Origin: an uncultured Collinsella sp.
GTDB taxonomy: Bacteria; Actinomycetota; Coriobacteriia; Coriobacteriales; Coriobacteriaceae
DNA length: 58,269 nt
Assembly: GCA_958346935.1 (NCBI GenBank)
Contig: CATVTM010000003.1
Location: 1 to 58,269, forward strand
Direction of reading: 5' to 3'
The position numbers and the translations under genes were made by a program. Positions 1-9,422 of this stretch are shown one piece after another. The stretch's first letter is position 1, and the number at the start of each line of letters is the position of its first letter. The notes under the pieces were generated by a model that searched no databases, had not been told where the DNA came from, and saw only the letters and a program-made list of their open reading frames with translations.

Positions 1-86
1 AAGCGGTCGGCGGGGCCATTGTGGCTCTTGACAGCGGATTGGGTCATATGAGCGAGCGCTGTCCAGGGCGAACAAGTTGGCATGAA

Positions 87-127
87 AAAGGCAAGGCATT
101 GACCTTCTGGTCATGCCTTGCCTTTTG
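87..127. terminator. Bidirectional rho-independent terminator after prfA
   Basis: A 13-bp stem (AAAGGCAAGGCAT with its complement), extended by GACC/GGTC, has T-rich ends on both strands. It lies downstream of prfA on the minus strand. Bases 1-86 hold no gene I can recognise; a gene entering from the left on the plus strand could also end here. Confidence 0.8.
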
Positions 128-195
128 AATGACAAATTGTCGCCCTGGGCGGCGCGCAGCGTCGGCTGGTCCGCCGTTCGGTAGAACGGCGGAAC

Positions 196-1263
196 TTAGA
201 CTGCCTGTGCCAGCTTCTCAGCACGCTCGGCGGCGGCGAGCGCCTCGATCACGGTGCCGAGCTGGTCGCCCAGAAGGACGCCATTATAAGTGGAGTTGAA
301 ACCGATGCGGTGATCGGTCACGCGGTCCTGGGGCTGGTTGTAGGTGCGGATCTTCTCGGAACGGTTGCCGTGGCCGATCTGGCTCTGGCGCTCGGCACCG
401 AGCTCTGCCTGCTGCTTCTCGAGCTCCATCTCGTACAGACGGGCGCGCAGCATCTGCATGCAGACCTCGCGGTTCTGAATCTGGGAGCGCTGCTCCTGCG
501 ACTGCACCACGGTGTTGGTGGGCAGGTGGGTGATGCGCACGGCGGAGTAGGTGGTGTTAACGCACTGACCACCAGGGCCCGAAGCGCAGTAAGTGTCGAT
601 GCGCAGGTCGGACTGGTTGATCTGGACGTCAATCTCCTCGGCCTCGGGAAGCACGGCGACGGTAGCCGTGGAGGTCTGGATGCGACCCTGGGACTCGGTC
701 TTGGGAACGCGCTGGACACGGTGCACGCCGGACTCGAACTTCATGACGGAGTAGACGCGGTCGCCCTCGACCTTGAACTCGATAGACTTAAAGCCGCCGG
801 CCTCGCTGGGGCTGGAGTCGAGCACGGTGGTCTTCCAGCCGCGCGACTCACAGAAGCGCTGGTACATCTTGTACAGATCGCCGGCAAAGATGGCCGCCTC
901 GTCGCCACCGGCGGCGGAGCGAATCTCGACGATGGTGTTCTTGTCATCGTTGGGGTCGCTCGGGATGAGCATGTACTTAATGTCTTCCTCGAGCTGGGGA
1001 AGCTTGGCCTCGTTTTCGGAGATGTCCATCTGGAGCATCTCCTTCTCATCGGCATCGGTGGTATCGTGCAGCATTTCCTTGGCAGCCTCGATGTCATCGA
1101 GCGCGCCGATGTACTCGCGCGAGGCGGCAATGAGGTCGGACTGGTGCGCGTACTCCTTGTTGAGACGCGTGAACTCCTTGATATCGGAGGCGACGGCCGG
1201 GTCAGATAGCTTCTTCTCGAGCTCCTCGTAGGCCTTAATGATCTTTTCGAGCTTGTCGCGCAT
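196..1263 (-). CDS. prfA: Peptide chain release factor 1
   Basis: Release factor that reads UAA and UAG in the ribosomal A site and triggers peptidyl-tRNA hydrolysis. The 355-residue length is normal for RF1. The hydrolysis motif GGQ is seen in GPGGQCVN about residue 230, and the RF1-type codon-recognition tripeptide PKT lies in RVPKTESQGRIQ. The start is supported by AAAGGAG seven to eight bases before ATG. The gene stands alone: a terminator follows, and a palindrome-rich gap of about 290 bp separates it from the peptidase gene upstream. The frequent partner prmC is not next to it. Identity is secure. Confidence 0.97.
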   Translation of the reverse strand: MRDKLEKIIKAYEELEKKLSDPAVASDIKEFTRLNKEYAHQSDLIAASREYIGALDDIEAAKEMLHDTTDADEKEMLQMDISENEAKLPQLEEDIKYMLIPSDPNDDKNTIVEIRSAAGGDEAAIFAGDLYKMYQRFCESRGWKTTVLDSSPSEAGGFKSIEFKVEGDRVYSVMKFESGVHRVQRVPKTESQGRIQTSTATVAVLPEAEEIDVQINQSDLRIDTYCASGPGGQCVNTTYSAVRITHLPTNTVVQSQEQRSQIQNREVCMQMLRARLYEMELEKQQAELGAERQSQIGHGNRSEKIRTYNQPQDRVTDHRIGFNSTYNGVLLGDQLGTVIEALAAAERAEKLAQAV

Positions 1264-1471
1264 GGCGGGACTCCTTTATGTGCGTGAAGGCGAAAATCGG
1301 CAGAGTTGATGGGGCGCGCGGCGCCACTGCGGGGGTAAGCCCAGCTAGAACATGTCGATCTTCAGATACATGCGCATCCCTTCGCGTACGGGGTACATAG
1401 TTGCGGTCTAACCCATACATGATAGCGTGCGCAGGCAAACCTGCATATAACCCGCACGGAATGAGTGGACG

Positions 1472-1556
1472 TAGCCGTTGGGGACGTTCCTTAACGGCTA
1501 GTCGTTTAAGAACGTCCCCAACGGCTAACAAAGGGAGCGTCGCTTTGTCACATTCT
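1472..1556. repeat. Intergenic palindromes (GGGACGTTC family and CAAAG/CTTTG family)
   Basis: An 18-bp perfect inverted repeat (TAGCCGTTGGGGACGTTC at 1472-1489, complement at 1510-1527) is followed at once by a second dyad, ACAAAGGG-AGCGTCG-CTTTGTCAC. Pieces of the first recur near 6019-6033 and 34075-34090. The second belongs to the family also seen at 8041, 9552, 14531 and 15576. The rest of 1264-1554 shows no gene. Confidence 0.75.
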
Positions 1557-2970
1557 AGAGCGTTTGAAGCAGGGCGATGAGGAAGCGAACACCCTGGAGG
1601 TAGGCGCGGCGGGTGATGCGCTCGTTGGTGCCGTGGACGCCGCGGTCGCACTCGTCATCGTCGACCACAAACGCCGAAAAACGAATGCATTCAGAGCAAA
1701 TGCTCTGGTAGTTGGCAGCGTCGGTCGCGCCGATCACGGTCGAGGGGACAATCGCCAACGGCTCGGATGATCCGTTTTCCTCCGTCCCCTTTGGATCGCG
1801 GAAGTAGCGGGCGGCAATGGCGCGAACGGCCTCGAGGCCGGGACCACCGATGCACGGGGACGGCGAGGGTTCGGAGCTGCCGGGGCCCAGCTCCACTTCG
1901 GCACGACCGGCAAGGTCCGCCCCGGCAACCGCCTCACGGCAGCGGGCAACGACATCGGCCACGCTCGTGCCCTCGAGCATGCGGAAGTTAATGTTGGCCC
2001 ACATATCCTGCGGCATCACGTTAGCACCGGTGCTACCGCCCTCGATTTGGGTCGGTGCACAGGTGGTGGTCACGAGCGGATAGAGCTTCTTGCTGGCGAG
2101 GCAATCGCGGACAATGGCGCCCCCGTTGGCGGCAATCTCATCCGCCGTGTAGAGCCCCAGCTCGACAAGCTGCGCGGCAAGCAGGTCCGTGACGCGCGTC
2201 GGCCACTCGATATCGCAGATTACGGCGATGGCACGGCTGAGCACCTCGAGCGACGTGCCACCGTAGGGGTTGGACGAATGCCCGCCCTCGCTACGCGTCC
2301 TCAACACGATATCGGCGTAGCCCTTCTCCGCGAGATCGGCATGCATAAGCCAACCCTCGCCCGCGCCGTACTCGGCAGCCGAAACGATACGGTAGTCACC
2401 CTCGTCGATCAGGTACTCAAGCTCAATGCCGCGCTCCTCGAGCGCGCGGCCGATGGCGCCTGCGCCGCACTGCGTAGTCTCCTCGTCCTGGCCAAAGGCC
2501 AGGAGCAGCGTGCGCTCGTGCTGCCAACCGTGCGCCAGCGCATACTCGACAGCCTCGAGAATGCCTGCGACCTGGTCTTTCATGTCGATCGCGCCGCGAC
2601 CCCAAATGTAGGTGTCGTCCACGTGGCCGCTAAAGGGGGCATGCGTCCAGTCAGCCTCGGTGCCGGGCACCACGGGGACCACGTCCATGTGGCCCATGAG
2701 CATGACGGGTTTGAGGGCGGAGTCGGAACCGCCAAGCGTCACCAACAGTGAATGTCCGACAAGCTCGACCTCGCCCGCCGCAAATACGTGCGGCCAGGCC
2801 TGCTGCATATACGCGCGCAGGTCGTCAAACGGCTGCCAATCCACCGCCTCGGCATCCATGCTCGAAATGGTCGGAAACGACAGCACGCGGCCCAAGCGCT
2901 CGCACGCGCCGGCCTCGTCTATATCGGCAAAATCGTCCTCATGCGCAAAGAAGCGCCAAACCTCGGCCAT
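1555..2970 (-). CDS. M20-family metallopeptidase (carboxypeptidase S-like)
   Basis: Probable zinc-dependent exo- or dipeptidase of the M20/CPS1 type, 471 residues. The first metal site is in GHMDVVPV (about residue 93) and the bridging Asp in WGRGAIDMKD (about 128). The catalytic Glu pair is in FGQDEETT (about 160), followed by the dimerisation-lid motif SEGGHSS. ATG is preceded by GAAAGGATG. It lies 72 bp after an amino-acid ABC importer on the same strand, so it is probably co-transcribed. This suggests imported small peptides or N-acyl amino acids are trimmed inside the cell. Exact substrate is unknown; there is no signal peptide. Confidence 0.9.
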   Translation of the reverse strand: MAEVWRFFAHEDDFADIDEAGACERLGRVLSFPTISSMDAEAVDWQPFDDLRAYMQQAWPHVFAAGEVELVGHSLLVTLGGSDSALKPVMLMGHMDVVPVVPGTEADWTHAPFSGHVDDTYIWGRGAIDMKDQVAGILEAVEYALAHGWQHERTLLLAFGQDEETTQCGAGAIGRALEERGIELEYLIDEGDYRIVSAAEYGAGEGWLMHADLAEKGYADIVLRTRSEGGHSSNPYGGTSLEVLSRAIAVICDIEWPTRVTDLLAAQLVELGLYTADEIAANGGAIVRDCLASKKLYPLVTTTCAPTQIEGGSTGANVMPQDMWANINFRMLEGTSVADVVARCREAVAGADLAGRAEVELGPGSSEPSPSPCIGGPGLEAVRAIAARYFRDPKGTEENGSSEPLAIVPSTVIGATDAANYQSICSECIRFSAFVVDDDECDRGVHGTNERITRRAYLQGVRFLIALLQTL

Positions 2971-3042
2971 GACATCCTTTCGATTGTGATGACGAGGGCC
3001 GCCCCACCGGAGCGGCCCTGCAACGTAAGCGTTTGCGGTCGG

Positions 3043-3828
3043 TTATTTGTCCTCGAGATAGCGAGAGAGGAACTCGCGGGTGCGCTGGTGCTTGGGGTTG
3101 CCGAAGAGCTCGGCCGGCGCGGCATCCTCGAGCACCACGCCCTTGTCCATAAAGACCACGCGGTCGGACACCGTGCGGGCAAAGGCCATCTCGTGCGTGA
3201 CGACGACCATGGTCATGCCGTCGGCGGCGAGCTTGCGCATGACCTCGAGCACCTCGCCCACGATCTCGGGGTCGAGCGCAGAGGTCGGCTCGTCGAACAG
3301 CATAATCTGCGGATTCATGCATAAGGCACGAGCGATGGCCACGCGCTGTTTTTGACCACCGGACAGACGACCCACGGCGGCGTGCGCGAACTTTTCGAGT
3401 CCCACGCTCGTCAGATGCTCCATCGCAATTTTTTCAGCCTCGGCCTTGCTCATCTTTTTGAGCGTGACGGGCGCGAGCGTGCAGTTGTCGAGCACATCCA
3501 TGTTGTTGAACAGGTTAAAGCCCTGGAACACCATGCCGATGTCCTCGCGCAGCTTGTTGATGTTGCAGCGCTCGGCCGTGAGGTCCTGGCCGTGGAACCA
3601 GATGTGGCCCGCGTCCGGGGTCTCGAGCAGGTTGAGGCAGCGCAGGAAGGTCGATTTGCCCGAGCCCGAGGCGCCGATGATGGTGACAACCTCACCGGGA
3701 TTGACGGACAGGTCGATGCCCTTAAGCACCTCGAGCGAACCAAAGCTCTTGCGCAGGCCCTCGACGCGGATGAGCGGCTCATTGGTCTGTGCGGCGGCCG
3801 CAACGCCGGTAATGGCGGTATCTGCCAT
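3043..3828 (-). CDS. Polar amino-acid ABC transporter, ATP-binding subunit
   Basis: Cytoplasmic ATPase of a polar amino-acid importer (GlnQ/HisP type), 261 residues. Walker A is GASGSGKST, the Q-loop is in MVFQGFNLF, the signature is LSGGQKQR, Walker B is IMLFDEPTSALD and the switch His is in VVVTHEM. I start at 3828 (MADTAITG) because GAGGAG lies seven bases upstream. The 25-residue longer reading frame has no ribosome site and would overlap the permease gene. It is third in the order binding protein, permease, ATPase, peptidase. Confidence 0.95.
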   Translation of the reverse strand: MADTAITGVAAAAQTNEPLIRVEGLRKSFGSLEVLKGIDLSVNPGEVVTIIGASGSGKSTFLRCLNLLETPDAGHIWFHGQDLTAERCNINKLREDIGMVFQGFNLFNNMDVLDNCTLAPVTLKKMSKAEAEKIAMEHLTSVGLEKFAHAAVGRLSGGQKQRVAIARALCMNPQIMLFDEPTSALDPEIVGEVLEVMRKLAADGMTMVVVTHEMAFARTVSDRVVFMDKGVVLEDAAPAELFGNPKHQRTREFLSRYLEDK

Positions 3829-3850
3829 GATGATTCTCCTCGTCTTAAGC

Positions 3851-4999
3851 CTAGTTAGAGCTGGGCAGCGTGGCAGGAGCCTCGGCGCCGAGCTTTTTGC
3901 CAAAGGCCTCGAGCAGGCGGCTCGCCACGAGCGTCAGGATCAGATAGACCACGAGCGCCACGCAGTAGACCTCCATCTGGCGGTAGTACACGCCGGCGAC
4001 GGTGGTGGTGGCATACATGAGGTCGAACACGCCGATGACCGAGAGCACCGACGAATCCTTGATGTTGATGATGAGCTCGTTGGTGAGCGCCGGGATCGCG
4101 TTTTTAATGCCCTGGGGGAACACGACCTTGCGCATGGCCTGCCACTGCGACAAGCCCAGCGAGCGCGCCGCCTCGGCCTGGCCGGGGTCGATCGACTCGA
4201 TGCCGCCGCGCAGGACCTCCATCATGTAGGCGGTAGAGTTGAGCGAGATGGTGACAAGGCCGGCGGTGAAGGTGCTCCAAATCTGGTTGGCCTGGGCAGT
4301 CTCGAAGCCCATGCCGCGCAAAACGGTGAAGCCCGCGTAATAGATGAGCAGGCCCTGGACCATCATGGGCGTACCGCGCACGATGGTGGAGTAGACGGTC
4401 GCAAAGCCGCGGCCGATACTCTTAAAGAAGCGCACCAGGTCGTTATCCACGCGGTCGAACGTCTGAATACGCAGGAACACAAAGAGCAGCGCCAGGAAGA
4501 ATGCGATGACGGTGCCGAAGGTCGCGAGCGCAATGGTGATCTCGATACCGCGGATGAAGAAGTCACCACTCTTGTAGGTCATGTAGACCAGGCTCGACAA
4601 GAAGTCGCTGGGGTTGGAGTCCGAGACAATGCTCACCTGCACCAGGTCGATAAATGACATGACGCAGCGGTCGATAAAGAAAACTGCCGCGATGGCGACC
4701 ACGACATAGCTGCCCAAGCGTGCGCCGCGACGGAAACGCTCGGATGCGAACGGCGACGTTTCGCGATAGTCGCCCCAATGCATGAGCTTGGTGACAAGCG
4801 CCGCCGCCGACACGACGAGCCACGCCCACAGGATCGCCCAAAGGCAATCTTGGAACACGCCCGTGGGGGCCAAAAAGCTCAGCGGTGTGGGGTTGCGCTG
4901 GCTAAACGCCAGGCCGAGCGCCGCGATGACGCTCGTGCCCAGGTACACATAACGATGGTCGGCCTTGATAAAGGAGGCCAGACGATTGACTGTTTTCAT
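3851..4999 (-). CDS. Polar amino-acid ABC transporter, permease
   Basis: Inner-membrane permease of a His/Glu/Gln-type importer, 382 residues. The C-terminal two thirds is the BPD_transp_1 core, with the EAA loop EAARSLGLSQWQAMRKVVFP (about 275-295) that docks on the ATPase. The first about 120 residues add roughly three extra membrane segments before this core, so the protein is longer than the common 220-260-residue permease. Only one permease gene is present, so it presumably works as a homodimer. It lies nine bases after the binding-protein gene and 22 bases before the ATPase start. Confidence 0.93.
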   Translation of the reverse strand: MKTVNRLASFIKADHRYVYLGTSVIAALGLAFSQRNPTPLSFLAPTGVFQDCLWAILWAWLVVSAAALVTKLMHWGDYRETSPFASERFRRGARLGSYVVVAIAAVFFIDRCVMSFIDLVQVSIVSDSNPSDFLSSLVYMTYKSGDFFIRGIEITIALATFGTVIAFFLALLFVFLRIQTFDRVDNDLVRFFKSIGRGFATVYSTIVRGTPMMVQGLLIYYAGFTVLRGMGFETAQANQIWSTFTAGLVTISLNSTAYMMEVLRGGIESIDPGQAEAARSLGLSQWQAMRKVVFPQGIKNAIPALTNELIINIKDSSVLSVIGVFDLMYATTTVAGVYYRQMEVYCVALVVYLILTLVASRLLEAFGKKLGAEAPATLPSSN

Positions 5000-5008
5000 G
5001 CTGCCTCC

Positions 5009-5935
5009 CTATGCCGGCTGACGGTCGAGGCACGCGTCCCACATCTGGTCGCGCTCCTCCTGGCTGATGCCCTTGAGCGTCTTATCGATAAGTTTGAGCA
5101 GCTTGTCCGAGCCCTTGCGGCAGCCGACGTTTGCCGTAACCTCCTGCTTAAAGCCCTCGCCCTCCGCAAAGCGAATGGGCACGATGCCCGGGTTTTGGGC
5201 CATATAGCCCTTCTCGTTCTCGGTGTTGTAGGTCACAGCGTCACAAGTGCCCTGCAGCAGGTTCGAGAACACCGTGGGTACCGAATCGACCGGATTTTTG
5301 TGGACGACGCCCGGGATCTCGTCAATGACGGTGTCGAGCATCGTGTCCTTTTGGCCGAGCACCGTGGCGCCGCTAAAGTCGCTGAGCTTGGTCGCGTTTT
5401 GGTAGGGCGAGCCCTCTTTTACGAATAGGCCAAAGTAGCCGATAAAGTACGGATCGGAAAAGCCAACGGACTCCTCGCGCTCGGGCGTGGCGCTCATGCC
5501 GGCGATGATGAGGTCGATCTGGCCGTTGTTGAGCGAGTCGATAAGGCCCGAGAAGCTCTGCTTGACGGCGACGGGCTCGCCGCCGAGGGCCTTGCAGACG
5601 ATCTTGGCGATCTGCACGTCGTAGCCATCGGCATAGGCGCCCTGCACGTTGTCGATGGGGATCGTGAACTCGCTGGCCTCGGAAACCTGCCAGTTGTACG
5701 GGGCGTAGGCCGCCTCCATGCCGATGCGGATCTTGTCCTTGCCGATAACGGAATCGGACAGGTCGTCGCGACCGCCGCCCGTCGTGGGCTGAACTACTTC
5801 CAGCGTGGAGGGGCGCTGGCAACCGGCAAGTGCGCCGGCGACGACAGAAGCGCTCGCAGCGAGAGCACTACCCAAAAAGATGCGACGGCTGCATACCGGC
5901 TGTGGATGCGCGTCGCGCTGTAGTCGAGGTTGCAT
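5009..5935 (-). CDS. Amino-acid ABC transporter, substrate-binding lipoprotein
   Basis: Extracytoplasmic solute-binding protein (SBP_bac_3 family), 308 residues. The N-terminus has a twin-arginine-like SRRIFLG followed by a hydrophobic stretch and the lipobox LAGC, so it is probably a lipoprotein, possibly exported folded. Family features include IGMEAAYAPYNW, the DVQIAKIVCKALG helix and the DLIIAGMSATPER segment. I start at 5935 (MQPRLQRD), where AGGAAGG precedes ATG; the 32-residue longer frame lacks a ribosome site. It is first in the importer operon. The ligand is probably a polar amino acid but cannot be fixed. Confidence 0.93.
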   Translation of the reverse strand: MQPRLQRDAHPQPVCSRRIFLGSALAASASVVAGALAGCQRPSTLEVVQPTTGGGRDDLSDSVIGKDKIRIGMEAAYAPYNWQVSEASEFTIPIDNVQGAYADGYDVQIAKIVCKALGGEPVAVKQSFSGLIDSLNNGQIDLIIAGMSATPEREESVGFSDPYFIGYFGLFVKEGSPYQNATKLSDFSGATVLGQKDTMLDTVIDEIPGVVHKNPVDSVPTVFSNLLQGTCDAVTYNTENEKGYMAQNPGIVPIRFAEGEGFKQEVTANVGCRKGSDKLLKLIDKTLKGISQEERDQMWDACLDRQPA

Positions 5936-6047
5936 CTGATGCCTTCCTGTTTTGCTTTGCTGACAACAGAACAGGATAGCGCAGCGGCGGAACCGATGGG
6001 GCGTACGCAAAAGTTTAACGAACGTCCCCAACGACTACCTACCAAAA

Positions 6048-6077
6048 AGCCTCCCTGCTGGGGATGGCGGGGAGGCT
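6048..6077 (-). terminator. Terminator of the mutarotase gene
   Basis: AGCCTCCC/GGGAGGCT stem followed by TTTTT on the minus strand, directly after the stop of the gene ending at 6089. Confidence 0.8.
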
Positions 6078-6088
6078 AGCTGTCACAT

Positions 6089-6982
6089 CTAGAACAGGGT
6101 GACGCTAAAGGAACGGGTGTCGGTAGCGCCCGGCGCCAGCGTAATGGTGTTGACCTTGTGCTCAAAGACGTCGTCCTCGGTGTCCATGGTGGTGTGACCA
6201 GTCCAGGGCTCGAGTGCCACAAACGGGGCGTCGTTGGCGGCAGACCACACGCCGATGTACTTAAAGCCCTCAAAGTCGATCTTGACGCCGTGGCCCGACT
6301 TGCGACCGCGCAGCGTGAGCGTGGAGCCCGGAGCATCGGTGAACATGATAGCGTCGTTATCGAAGCTGCGGTGCGTGATGGGCAGCACGTCCGAGTTATC
6401 GGGAGCCTTGTAGCTACCCTCGAACGTCATAAGACCGTCGGGCGTGATGATGGGGGCCTCGTTAGTCCAAGCCTCGGCAAACGCCAGCTCGTAATCCTCG
6501 AATGCCTCGTCCTCAGCACCGGGGACGGGCACGTTAAATGCGGGGTGGCCGCCCACCGAGAACGGCAGGTCCACGTCGCCGGTGTTGGTGACGGCGAAGG
6601 TCTGCGTGAGGGTGGCGTCACCAGTCAGGGCATAGGTCATGTTGAGCTTAAAGTGGAACGGGAACGCCTTGAGCGACTCGGGCGTGTCAGTGATCTCGTA
6701 CGTTACCGAGGAGCCGTCCTCCGAAACCTCGACCAACTTGTGCTCGACGATACGAGCGAGTCCGTGGCGCGGCATCTCGCAGGTGCCGGCCGCAGATGTC
6801 GCCATGTTGTTGCGCAGCGATCCCACGATGGGGAACAGAATGGGCGCGTGCTTGCCCCAAAAGGCCGGGTCGCCCTGCCACAGATACTCGTTGCCGTTGA
6901 GGGCAAGGCTCGTGAGCTGGGCACCCATGGAATCGATGGCCGCGGTGAGGCCGCCGCGCTTGATGGTGGTGACGGTGGACAT
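6089..6982 (-). CDS. Aldose 1-epimerase family protein (LacX-like)
   Basis: Cytoplasmic protein of the galactose-mutarotase superfamily, 297 residues, expected to interconvert sugar anomers or bind phosphorylated sugars. Seen are the N-terminal ITSMGAQL-like segment (DSMGAQLTSLALNGNEYLWQGDP), SVGGHPAFNVPV with the active-site His about residue 155, and a C-terminal ALEPWTG motif carrying the usual catalytic Glu. Start at 6982 is set by GGAGGAAGTAGC before ATG; the longer frame's extra eight residues cover this ribosome site. It is monocistronic with its own terminator. The substrate is unknown. Confidence 0.88.
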   Translation of the reverse strand: MSTVTTIKRGGLTAAIDSMGAQLTSLALNGNEYLWQGDPAFWGKHAPILFPIVGSLRNNMATSAAGTCEMPRHGLARIVEHKLVEVSEDGSSVTYEITDTPESLKAFPFHFKLNMTYALTGDATLTQTFAVTNTGDVDLPFSVGGHPAFNVPVPGAEDEAFEDYELAFAEAWTNEAPIITPDGLMTFEGSYKAPDNSDVLPITHRSFDNDAIMFTDAPGSTLTLRGRKSGHGVKIDFEGFKYIGVWSAANDAPFVALEPWTGHTTMDTEDDVFEHKVNTITLAPGATDTRSFSVTLF

Positions 6983-7095
6983 GCTACTTCCTCCAAAAGT
7001 AAACAACAGTGTCGAGGGCTATTGTCCCACTCTTGGCGGCGGGACGGGACGGCAGGCGATTATTGAGTAGCCATAGCGGAATGAGCGGCGAGCGC

Positions 7096-7965
7096 CTACT
7101 GGGTATCCACGTAAAGGTCAAACCCGCCCTGCGGTGTGGTGTCGACCGTGTCGGGCGCCTGTGAGTTAAAGCTCGCGGGGACCATGCGCTTTGAGGCGCG
7201 GAAGCGCGTGCCGTCGGTGGCGACGGGCGGTTCATCGACCGTGAGCTCGTAGTCGCCAGGCTTGAGCTCGATGCCGTCACCAGCGGAGTTGACATATTGA
7301 TACTCGTCAATCGTCTGCCCTTTGAGCGTGCGCCCCACGATGTGGATGAGCATTTGGCTGTCGCCGCGCGCGGTGTCCCACGTCGCGCCGTCCTTGACCT
7401 CGACCGACACATGTACCGAGCGCGTACGACCGAGCGATTGCTCGACGGACATCTCGACCTTGGCGGCGTCTTTTCGCTGTTGCTCGACATGGCTCCAGAC
7501 GTTTCCAATTGCTGAGCAGGCGATAACGCCGGCCATGAAGGCGATAAGGATGGGGCCAAGCGGAGAACGACGTCCTGCATCTTCCTCGCGAGACAGATTG
7601 GGGCGATGCGTGGGCGCGGGCGCCTGGGCACCCTGCGAGGGCACGTCGAGAATGCTGAAGGACGCCGTGCTGCCGGGATCGATGGTGTGACGCGGCTGCG
7701 GGGTCTTTGCCGGCGAGATGGACATGTCGGCTGGCTCGCCGAGCGTGGCCGTAGCGTCGGCCTTGGCCTCGTCTGCCTCGGCCTGGGCCCAGGCCTGTTC
7801 AAAGGTTAGGGGCTCGACGGGGTCGAGGGCGGCGTCCGAGTCGGCGGCGACGACGTTGCCGGTCTCGTCCTCGTCGCTCGACACGTCACGCGGCGCGGGC
7901 TCGTCCCACTCTTCGTCCGGAGCCTCGCCCTCGCTATACCACCATTCAAAGTTATCAATATCCAT
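7096..7965 (-). CDS. Membrane-anchored protein of unknown function
   Basis: 289 residues, no family recognised. The first about 150 residues are acidic and low in complexity, rich in Asp, Glu, Pro and Ala, starting MDIDNFEWWYSEGEAPDEEW. One membrane segment (PILIAFMAGVIACSAIGNVW) follows. The last about 115 residues look like a compact beta domain with TIDEYQYVNSAGDG and ELKPGDYELTVDEPP. A cytoplasmic acidic tail with an exported C-terminal domain is the likely topology. Start at 7965 has AAGGGGG upstream. It is flanked by unrelated genes on the same strand with 113-bp gaps, so it is probably transcribed alone. Confidence 0.7.
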   Translation of the reverse strand: MDIDNFEWWYSEGEAPDEEWDEPAPRDVSSDEDETGNVVAADSDAALDPVEPLTFEQAWAQAEADEAKADATATLGEPADMSISPAKTPQPRHTIDPGSTASFSILDVPSQGAQAPAPTHRPNLSREEDAGRRSPLGPILIAFMAGVIACSAIGNVWSHVEQQRKDAAKVEMSVEQSLGRTRSVHVSVEVKDGATWDTARGDSQMLIHIVGRTLKGQTIDEYQYVNSAGDGIELKPGDYELTVDEPPVATDGTRFRASKRMVPASFNSQAPDTVDTTPQGGFDLYVDTQ

Positions 7966-8040
7966 ACGGGGCGCCCCCTTGGCCTCGCAAATAAACACTT
8001 GCCAGCCTTATACCCCCAGATGGCACGGCGGCTCGCATGG

Positions 8041-8073
8041 AATGTAACAAAGGGACTATCCCTTTGTCACATT
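8041..8073. repeat. CAAAG/CTTTG palindrome, copy 2
   Basis: AATGTAACAAAGGG with the near-perfect complement CCCTTTGTCACATT around ACTAT. It sits seven bases past the stop of the ATPase gene ending at 8080. Same family as 1529, 9552, 14531 and 15576. Confidence 0.8.
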
Positions 8074-8079
8074 TTGCGT

Positions 8080-9396
8080 TTAGCCGTGGGCGATCTTGTT
8101 TCTCAGCAAGAAGTCGACCGCCCCTACGATTCTGATGCCGTCGATGTCTGTTGGATGCTCACCATCCCTGACGATCAGGATCTTCTCGTACGAATCAGGG
8201 ATTTTTCCCAGCGTGTTTAGTTTGAGCGGTCGCAGCTCGCGCTCTCTGGTCGCCTCAGCATCGATCCGTTCGGTAACCTGGATATATTTACGGTCCGATC
8301 CCTCGCCGATTGCGACAAAGTCGATTTCCCCCGCGCGCAGATGGCCGCAAAACACTTCGTATCCTTCAAAGACAAGCTGGTTGTAGATAACGTTCTCGAG
8401 CATCCTTCCGCTATCGCTGCCTCTATATCCGTCAAGATAGCTGCGGATTCCCGTATCGGCTATGTAATATTTACCGCCTGTCTTGAGAAGCTCCCGCCCC
8501 TTGACGTCATACCTTTTTACCTTGGTAAACAGGTACGTCTCTTCCAGAGCGTCAATATACGCCGACACCGTCGATGCGTTGGTCTTACCGCCCGATGATT
8601 CGTTGAGCGTCCCTACGATTTTGTTGACCGAGGTTTGATTGGAGATGTTGTCTGCCAGATACGCACAGAGCCGCTCGAGAACGTCGCGCTTGGTGATAGC
8701 TCCGCGACCTCTACGCGTCGCGCGCAATAGGATATCGCGCGCGACAATCGTCTGATAGAGGCTGCGGATGTAGTCGCGGCACGGTTCGCGTCTTGGCTCG
8801 TCATGAGCCAGAAACGGCATGCCGCCATAGGTTATGTACTGCTCGAGCACGGTGTTTGAATTAAGGCGATCGCCCGTCTTGGAAACGAGCTCGGCCCTCT
8901 CGTCAAGCCCTTCGGCAACGACCGCATCGATCGAGCGAAAATCAAGATACTCGCCAAACGTGAGCGGCTGCATCTTGACCTCGATATACCGGCCCGAGAT
9001 AAGCGTTGCAAGCTCGCTCGATAGCAAAAAGGCATTGGAGCCCGTGACATAGATATCGCACGGCAAATCGATTCGGAGCGAGTTAACCGCCTTTTCCCAG
9101 CCCTCGACATTCTGGAGCTCGTCAAAGAACAGATAGGGGCGATCGACACCGTCAACGCGCTCCCGAACCATGCGATAAAACGTCAGGTAATCTGTAATCC
9201 CCGCATACTCTAGAGATTCCATCTTAAAGGTCAGCAAACGCTCGGCCGGCACCCCCTGTTGCGCCAGGTGCTCCCTCATCATGTCCAATAACGTGGATTT
9301 GCCGCAACGGCGTATACCCGTCACGATTTTGATGAGGTCGGTATCCTGAAAAGCAATGAGTCGATCAAGATAGCGGCTTCGGCGAACGATGTTCAT
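8080..9396 (-). CDS. AAA ATPase with C-terminal DUF4143 domain
   Basis: 438-residue ATPase of the AAA_14/DUF4143 group. Walker A is GIRRCGKST (about 27-35). A Walker B-like PYLFFDELQNVEGWE lies near 105 and a sensor-type VTGSNAFLLSSE near 137. The C-terminal DUF4143 region has the PD-(D/E)XK-like elements LENVIYNQLVFEGYEV, GEIDFVAIGEGSDRKYIQV. AGGGAGA supports the start. The role of this family is not established. A second gene of the same family (17127-18497) occurs in this window, and both have gene-specific palindromes directly upstream, which hints at autoregulation or DNA binding. Confidence 0.88.
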   Translation of the reverse strand: MNIVRRSRYLDRLIAFQDTDLIKIVTGIRRCGKSTLLDMMREHLAQQGVPAERLLTFKMESLEYAGITDYLTFYRMVRERVDGVDRPYLFFDELQNVEGWEKAVNSLRIDLPCDIYVTGSNAFLLSSELATLISGRYIEVKMQPLTFGEYLDFRSIDAVVAEGLDERAELVSKTGDRLNSNTVLEQYITYGGMPFLAHDEPRREPCRDYIRSLYQTIVARDILLRATRRGRGAITKRDVLERLCAYLADNISNQTSVNKIVGTLNESSGGKTNASTVSAYIDALEETYLFTKVKRYDVKGRELLKTGGKYYIADTGIRSYLDGYRGSDSGRMLENVIYNQLVFEGYEVFCGHLRAGEIDFVAIGEGSDRKYIQVTERIDAEATRERELRPLKLNTLGKIPDSYEKILIVRDGEHPTDIDGIRIVGAVDFLLRNKIAHG

Positions 9397-9422
9397 AGAG
9401 TCTCCCTAGCGCCCGGCCAGAC

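Noticed and set aside
1..86. C-terminal end of an upstream gene
   Set aside because: Two frames are open but one runs through the terminator and neither shows a family motif; too short to call.
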